A DNA stretch of 64,000 bases from Allosphingosinicella vermicomposti (GTDB lineage Bacteria; Pseudomonadota; Alphaproteobacteria; Sphingomonadales; Sphingomonadaceae): contig NZ_PXYJ01000003.1 of the NCBI RefSeq assembly GCF_003012815.1, forward strand, positions 186,001 to 250,000, written 5' to 3'. Position numbers and translations under genes: made by a program. Positions 59,665 through 64,000 of this stretch are shown here, in pieces (the first letter of the stretch is position 1; each line of letters starts with the position of its first letter). The notes below the pieces were generated by a model. That model made no database searches. It saw nothing but the letters and a program-made list of their open reading frames with translations, and was not told the origin of the DNA.

Positions 59665-61235
59665 CGGCCGCACGTCCGGTGGAAGCTGATGAAGATATTG
59701 CCGCCCTCGCCCGCGGGGGACGGACGAACTTCTTCGGCTTTCTGCTGCGGTTGGCCGCGCGCCTGCCCTTCCTGTTCATCGCGGGCCGGATTTACGGGCC
59801 CGAGATGCTCGGCCGTTTCGCCTATGCGATTTTGATCGTCGAATTTGCCGCCCAGCTTGCGACATTGGGGCTGAAGCGTGGCCTCGCGCAGCAGCTTAGT
59901 AGCACGGACAAGCCGCATGTGTGCGTGGTCGCCGACGCCCTACTCGTTGCGTTCATCGCATCGGGTATCGCCACGCTCGTTCTGGCGATTTTCCCTCAGG
60001 CGATGTTCCCGAATAGCGCGATCCACGGCTTTGAATGGCTGTTGCCGCTGATCGTCTTCGCCATTGCAGGGTCGGACGTGTCGCTCGCGGCGCTCGCCTA
60101 TCGGCACAATGTGAAAGCGACGGTTACGGCGCGCGCGATCGTCGAGCCTTGGACGATCAGTATCGCGGCCTTCGTCCTTTCCTATCTGTCGAGCCGCGAT
60201 GGCCTGATCATCGCTTACGTGCTGTCGATGGTGGCTGCCCTCCTCGCCTCGCTCTGGCCGCTCTACAAGAGCTACGGCCTGCCGCGCGGGTGGCGGCCCA
60301 ATCCCGGCGTCCTCTGGAATCTCGCCCGGCGCAACACGCCGCTCGCAGGCGCCGATGCCATCGAATGGGCCTCGCGCCGCATCGACATTGCGATCCTCGG
60401 CCTGTTCTTCTCGCCGGCGATTGTCGGCATTTACTATGTCGCGCAGCAAGTCGCGTCGTTGCCGCAGAAGCTCAAAACCAGCTTCGATCCCATCCTCGGC
60501 CCCGTCATTACGGAGAAGCTTGCCGAAGGCGACAAGGCCGCCGTCGCGCGGCAGGTGCGGCAAGTGGGCTTCTGGATCATCGCAGCGCAGACCGGCATCG
60601 CCCTTGCCCTCGCCATACCGGGGCAAGCGGTGATGGGGCTGGTCGGACCAGGCTTTATCGGCGGCACCGGGGCGCTTGCTTTCCTGCTATTTGCCGAAGC
60701 GATTGCCGCCACGGCCGTGGTTTCCGAAGCCGCGCTCGTCTATATCGCCCGGCACCGAAACCTGATGATTTCGGTCGCGATGCTGTCGGTCCAGGCGGGC
60801 CTGTCGGTGGCGCTCATCCTGCTCCTGCGTGAGGTTCGGCCTTATTTCCCGGCCTATATGAAGGACGGCGTGGGCAACGCGATCCCGGATTCGGAATCGA
60901 CCTTCATCGCGGCCGGCGTTGCGATTGCGTTGATGGCGGCAGTCGGCCTCTCATCGATCCTCAAGTCCCGCCTGCTTGGGCGTTTGCTGGGCACGTCCGT
61001 CCAGGCTTGGCGATGGGCGCTGGTCTGGGCCGCACTTGCGGCGGCGATCGTGGGTCAGGCCGTGGTGCGCATTCCCGAATGGGGCGAGCTCATTCTGGGC
61101 ATTCCCCTCATCCTCCTGACCTTCGGCGTGATCGTGTGGAGGTGGGGCTTTACGCATGAAGACCGGGTACTATTCCGGATGAAGAAGCCCAAGGAGCCGA
61201 CCCTCCCGCCACCGGGCTTTTCTTCCCCACGTTAG
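59661..61235 (+). CDS. Polysaccharide flippase (Wzx/MATE-like)
   Basis: A 524-residue inner-membrane protein with about 12-14 helices and the oligosaccharide flippase fold (TNFFGFLLRLAARLPFLFIAGRIYGPEMLGRFAYA at the start). It would move lipid-linked sugars for LPS or exopolysaccharide to the outer leaflet. No ATG fits; TTG 59661 is chosen because it makes a TTGA overlap with polA. No glycosyltransferase genes are adjacent, which is unusual for a Wzx. The C-terminus (KKPKEPTLPPPG) is cytoplasmic and polar. Confidence 0.8.
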   Translation: MTAARPVEADEDIAALARGGRTNFFGFLLRLAARLPFLFIAGRIYGPEMLGRFAYAILIVEFAAQLATLGLKRGLAQQLSSTDKPHVCVVADALLVAFIASGIATLVLAIFPQAMFPNSAIHGFEWLLPLIVFAIAGSDVSLAALAYRHNVKATVTARAIVEPWTISIAAFVLSYLSSRDGLIIAYVLSMVAALLASLWPLYKSYGLPRGWRPNPGVLWNLARRNTPLAGADAIEWASRRIDIAILGLFFSPAIVGIYYVAQQVASLPQKLKTSFDPILGPVITEKLAEGDKAAVARQVRQVGFWIIAAQTGIALALAIPGQAVMGLVGPGFIGGTGALAFLLFAEAIAATAVVSEAALVYIARHRNLMISVAMLSVQAGLSVALILLLREVRPYFPAYMKDGVGNAIPDSESTFIAAGVAIALMAAVGLSSILKSRLLGRLLGTSVQAWRWALVWAALAAAIVGQAVVRIPEWGELILGIPLILLTFGVIVWRWGFTHEDRVLFRMKKPKEPTLPPPGFSSPR

Positions 61236-61299
61236 CCCTGAGCTTGTCGAAGGGCGTGGGCACCGCGGCGTTCACACGGGCTTCGACAGGCTCAGCCCT
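61234..61299. repeat. Intergenic palindrome, CTGAGCTTGTCGAAG family
   Basis: AGCCCTGAGCTTGTCGAAG (61234-61252) and CTTCGACAGGCTCAGCCCT (61281-61299) are inverted with three mismatches. The element overlaps the last codon of the flippase gene and fills the gap to the convergent purH. It is related to 2560-2669. Confidence 0.8.
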
Positions 61300-61323
61300 A
61301 GCGGGGTTGGCAGAGCTGGGCGG

Positions 61324-62913
61324 TCAGTGGCGGAAGTGACGCATTCCGGTGAAGACCATGGCGAGGCCCGCCTTGTTCGCCGCCGCGATCACTTCATCGT
61401 CGCGGATCGAGCCGCCCGGCTGGATCACCGCCGTCGCGCCCGCTTCGACTGCCGCCATCAGGCCGTCGGCAAAGGGGAAGAAGGCGTCCGACGCCACTGC
61501 CGATCCGTGCGTGCGCGGCTCGGCCCAGCCCGCTTTCTCTGCCGCATCCTTCGCCTTCCAGGCGGCGATGCGCGCGGATTCGAGGCGGTTCATCTGACCC
61601 GCGCCGATGCCCGCCGTCGCGCCGCCCTTGGCATAAACGATGGCGTTCGACTTCACATGCTTCGCCACCGTCCAGGCGAAGAGGCAATCGGCCAATTCCT
61701 GTTCCGACGGCACGCGTTCGGTGACGACCTTCAGATCGTCGCTAGTGATCATGCCGTTATCGCGCGACTGGATGAGGAAGCCACCCGCGATTGACTTCAT
61801 CACCCGTCCGCGCCGTGCGGGATCGGGCAGGTCGCCAGTGAGGAGCAGCCGCAAATTCTTCTTGCGGGCAAAGACGGCGCGCGCCGCCTCATCCGCATCG
61901 GGGGCGACGACGACTTCGGTGAAGATGCCTGAAATCGCCTCGGCGGTGGGTCCATCGAGCGGGCGATTGACCGCGATGATGCCGCCGAAAGCCGACACCG
62001 TGTCGCAGGCGAAGGCGGCTTGATAGGCATCGATCAGCGTGTTGGCGGAGGCGACACCGCAAGGGTTGGCGTGCTTAACGATCACCACGGTGGGTGGGCC
62101 ATCGCGAAACTCGCTGACCAGTTCGAGGGCCGCGTCGGCATCGTTGTAATTGTTGTAGGAGAGCTCCTTGCCCTGCAGCTGCCGGGCCTGGGCGATGCCG
62201 TTCACTCCGCCGTCCGCTTGCGTATAAAGCGCCGCGATCTGGTGCGGATTTTCGCCGTAGCGAAGCTCGGACTGCTTCACCATCGGGACGGCGACGCGGT
62301 CGGGGAAACGTTCGCCCTGATCGACATGGGCGAACCATCCGGCGATGGCGGAATCGTAAGCGGAGGTGGCGGCATATGCCTTGGCGGCGAGACGCTTGCG
62401 GAAGGCGAGCGAGGTCGCGCCGCCATTGCCCTCCAGCTCGCCGATCAATTCGGCATAATCGGACGGATCGGTGACGATCGCGACATGGGCGTGGTTCTTC
62501 GCGGCCGAGCGGACCATGGACGGGCCGCCAATGTCGATATTCTCGATAATCTCGTCCCGCTCCGCGCCCTTCGCGACGGTCTGCGCAAAGGGGTAGAGAT
62601 TGACGACGACTAGGTCGATGGTGCCGATCCCGTGCTCTTCCATCGCGGTGACATGTTCGGGATTGTCGCGGACAGCGAGGAGGCCGCCATGGACTTTCGG
62701 GTGGAGCGTCTTCACCCGGCCGTCCATCATTTCCGGAAAGCCGGTGAGGTCCGAAATGTCGCGAACATCGAGACCCGCATCCCGCAATGCTTTTGCGGTG
62801 CCGCCGGTGGAGACGAGGTCGACGCCTTGTGCGGCCAGCACCCGGCCAAGCTCGACGAGCCCCGTCTTGTCCGAAACCGAAAGAAGGGCGCGCCTGACCT
62901 TGACCTGATCCAT
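61324..62913 (-). CDS. purH: Bifunctional AICAR transformylase / IMP cyclohydrolase
   Basis: PurH performs the last two steps of IMP synthesis. The 529-residue protein starts [20 protein letters not shown]; residues 1 to about 145 are the IMP cyclohydrolase (MGS-like) domain, with STGGTAKAL and [14 protein letters not shown]. The transformylase domain has [22 protein letters not shown] and [12 protein letters not shown], the Lys-His catalytic pair. The start at 62913 matches the family; the frame is open 84 codons further up into rpe. Downstream of rpe on the same strand. Confidence 0.97.
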   Translation of the reverse strand: MDQVKVRRALLSVSDKTGLVELGRVLAAQGVDLVSTGGTAKALRDAGLDVRDISDLTGFPEMMDGRVKTLHPKVHGGLLAVRDNPEHVTAMEEHGIGTIDLVVVNLYPFAQTVAKGAERDEIIENIDIGGPSMVRSAAKNHAHVAIVTDPSDYAELIGELEGNGGATSLAFRKRLAAKAYAATSAYDSAIAGWFAHVDQGERFPDRVAVPMVKQSELRYGENPHQIAALYTQADGGVNGIAQARQLQGKELSYNNYNDADAALELVSEFRDGPPTVVIVKHANPCGVASANTLIDAYQAAFACDTVSAFGGIIAVNRPLDGPTAEAISGIFTEVVVAPDADEAARAVFARKKNLRLLLTGDLPDPARRGRVMKSIAGGFLIQSRDNGMITSDDLKVVTERVPSEQELADCLFAWTVAKHVKSNAIVYAKGGATAGIGAGQMNRLESARIAAWKAKDAAEKAGWAEPRTHGSAVASDAFFPFADGLMAAVEAGATAVIQPGGSIRDDEVIAAANKAGLAMVFTGMRHFRH

Positions 62914-62938
62914 GTGTGTCCTCGTGTGTGGGCGGCCT

Positions 62939-63598
62939 TTAGCCGCGCAGGTTTCTGATATTCTCTGCGTATCTGTCTGGCCCGCCCTTGAAGGTGGCGG
63001 TGCCCGCGACGAGCGCATCGGCGCCCGCGTCGACGATGCGGCGGCAATTGCCCTGATCGACGCCGCCGTCGACTTCCAGGTCGATGGGCCTGCCGATCTT
63101 GTCGATCTGCTTGCGGATCGCCTCGACCTTGCGGAGCTGGCTTTCGATGAAGCTCTGCCCGCCAAAACCCGGATTGACGCTCATGACGAGGATGAGATCG
63201 ACCTCTTCCAGCACATAATCGAGCATCTTGGCGGGCGTGGCGGGATTGAGCGAGACGCCGGCCTTCTTGCCCAAAGCCTTGATTGCCTGGATCGTGCGGT
63301 GGAGGTGCGGCCCAGCCTCGGGATGGACGGTGATGATGTCGGCGCCCGCTTCCGCAAAGGCTTCCAGAAACGAGTCCACGGGCGAAATCATCAGGTGGAC
63401 GTCGAAAGGTTTGGTCGTGTGTGGGCGGAGGGCCTTCACGACGGCGGGGCCAATGGTGAGGTTCGGCACGAAATGGCCGTCCATCACATCGATATGGATC
63501 CAGTCCGCGCCCGCGGCATCAATCGCCCGGACCTCTTCCCCCAATTTCGAAAAATCGGCGGAAAGGATGGAGGGCGAGATGCGGACCGGTTGCTGCAT
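62939..63598 (-). CDS. rpe: Ribulose-phosphate 3-epimerase
   Basis: Rpe interconverts ribulose 5-phosphate and xylulose 5-phosphate in the pentose phosphate pathway. The 219-residue TIM barrel has [15 protein letters not shown] at the start, [17 protein letters not shown] (metal-binding His and Asp, about residues 35-51), [13 protein letters not shown] and [10 protein letters not shown]. It is complete. It lies 25 bases before purH in the same direction and may be co-transcribed. Confidence 0.96.
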   Translation of the reverse strand: MQQPVRISPSILSADFSKLGEEVRAIDAAGADWIHIDVMDGHFVPNLTIGPAVVKALRPHTTKPFDVHLMISPVDSFLEAFAEAGADIITVHPEAGPHLHRTIQAIKALGKKAGVSLNPATPAKMLDYVLEEVDLILVMSVNPGFGGQSFIESQLRKVEAIRKQIDKIGRPIDLEVDGGVDQGNCRRIVDAGADALVAGTATFKGGPDRYAENIRNLRG

Positions 63599-63890
63599 GG
63601 CTGGCCTTTACCGGGCGGGGACGCCGGGGGCAACCGGCGGGCTTGTTATGCGGGCAGTGCGGACAAAGCTGTAGAAACTTTACGCCGGAAGTTGATGAAG
63701 TTGATGCTCTGGCAATGTTTCATAATCCGGGGATCGAACCCGCGCCGGCCAAAAGCTGCAATGAGAAAGAGCGTCCGAAAGTCGGTCGGTGTCCATCTTA
63801 AAGCGTGGCAAGCGGTGTAGGAAAGATTGTAATACCATTCCGGCCCGATTGTGGCCGACCGGCATCCATCACGGCGTGGAAGGACAGGAT
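63599..63890. other. Intergenic region between divergent rpe and GNAT genes
   Basis: In this 292-base stretch no credible gene is seen; a 116-codon minus-strand open frame crosses the GNAT start and has no family character. A minus-strand segment GCGGGTTCGATCCCCG (63740-63725) looks like a tRNA T-arm, but no matching 5' half or acceptor stem exists nearby. Promoters for both neighbours must lie here. Confidence 0.5.
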
Positions 63891-64000
63891 ATGCTGCGCA
63901 CCGTTCGCGAGGACGATTTGCAGATGTTTTTCGAACATCAATGCGATCCTGTGGCAGTAGAACTTGCCGCCTTTGCACCGCGCGACCGGGACGCATTTGA
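63891..64000 (+). CDS. GNAT family N-acetyltransferase, 5' part only
   Basis: The first 36 residues of a GNAT acetyltransferase run off the right edge. The start LRTVREDDLQMFFEHQCDPVA followed by ELAAFAPRDRDAF matches the first helix region of RimJ/RimL-like small-molecule or protein N-acetyltransferases. GGAAGGACAG precedes the ATG by about 3-8 bases and supports the start. The acetyl-CoA-binding motif lies outside the window, so substrate and completeness cannot be judged. Confidence 0.75.
   Translation, partial: MLRTVREDDLQMFFEHQCDPVAVELAAFAPRDRDAF

Noticed and set aside
62914-63165. 84-codon upstream extension of purH
   Set aside because: It lies out of frame inside rpe and is Ser/Arg-rich; PurH proteins begin at the MDQV-type start.
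63646-63996. Minus-strand open frame across the right-edge gap
   Set aside because: It covers the start of a convincing GNAT gene on the other strand and matches no family.
1-64000. CRISPR arrays, insertion sequences, prophage genes, rRNA operons
   Set aside because: No regularly spaced direct repeats, transposase or phage proteins, or rRNA sequences were seen.

Overview
The window is GC-rich, densely coding chromosomal DNA from an alphaproteobacterium, most likely a member of the Sphingomonadales. The pointers are the hemE / ppsR (RP001-type) neighbourhood known from alphaproteobacterial replication origins, a crtY-crtI-crtB cluster with a convergent crtZ, an Atm1/HMT1-type ABC exporter, sphingomonad-typical small families (DUF1491, MmcB, YcgN, DUF962), EcfG-type stress promoters, and dispersed intergenic palindromes. 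No prophage, insertion sequence, CRISPR array or rRNA was seen. Gene family names come from reading the translated sequence; no database search was run.

Layout. 1-4182: end of a dienelactone hydrolase gene, then a leftward block terC, rho, hemJ, hemE. 4183-4496: a gene-free stretch with DnaA-box-like sites, an AT-rich inverted repeat and a cluster of GANTC sites, proposed as the chromosome origin; gene direction flips here on both sides. 4497-10862: rightward ppsR-maf-aroE-coaE-dnaQ (mostly ATGA overlaps), then hpf-ptsN, a thioesterase, DUF1491 and a cell-wall hydrolase. 10921-25949: Atm1-like exporter, TonB receptor, a stress operon behind a near-perfect EcfG promoter (small hydrophilic protein plus SDR), DUF962, DUF72, peroxiredoxin, GFA, YbhB, a CDF metal exporter, ung, a PhnA-like protein, and secreted proteins or lipoproteins. 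25864-31406: sterol desaturase family, a possible papain-fold protein leading into crtY-crtI-crtB, and crtZ. 31429-39305: hemC-hemD-mitofilin-like operon, recQ, mmcB, ankyrin protein, SCO1-ycgN-metallopeptidase. 39447-43219: PBP1A, then a small accessory islet (frameshifted nuclease toxin plus intact YezG-like immunity gene) beside tRNA-Leu(GAG). 43416-64000: pfk, zinc-ribbon protein, ftsE-ftsX-ydcF-plsC, pheS-pheT, a DUF5996 pseudogene, tldD, an ABC ATPase, nadB, polA, a polysaccharide flippase, purH, rpe, and the start of a GNAT gene.

How it works together. Most of the window is housekeeping: heme synthesis is represented four times (hemE, hemJ, hemC, hemD); replication and repair by the proposed origin, dnaQ, polA, ung, recQ and mmcB; envelope biogenesis by PBP1A, ftsEX, plsC and a cell-wall hydrolase. 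The carotenoid cluster is predicted to make zeaxanthin-type pigment. The accessory content is small: the toxin/immunity islet, one decayed DUF5996 gene, and several families of palindromic intergenic repeats.
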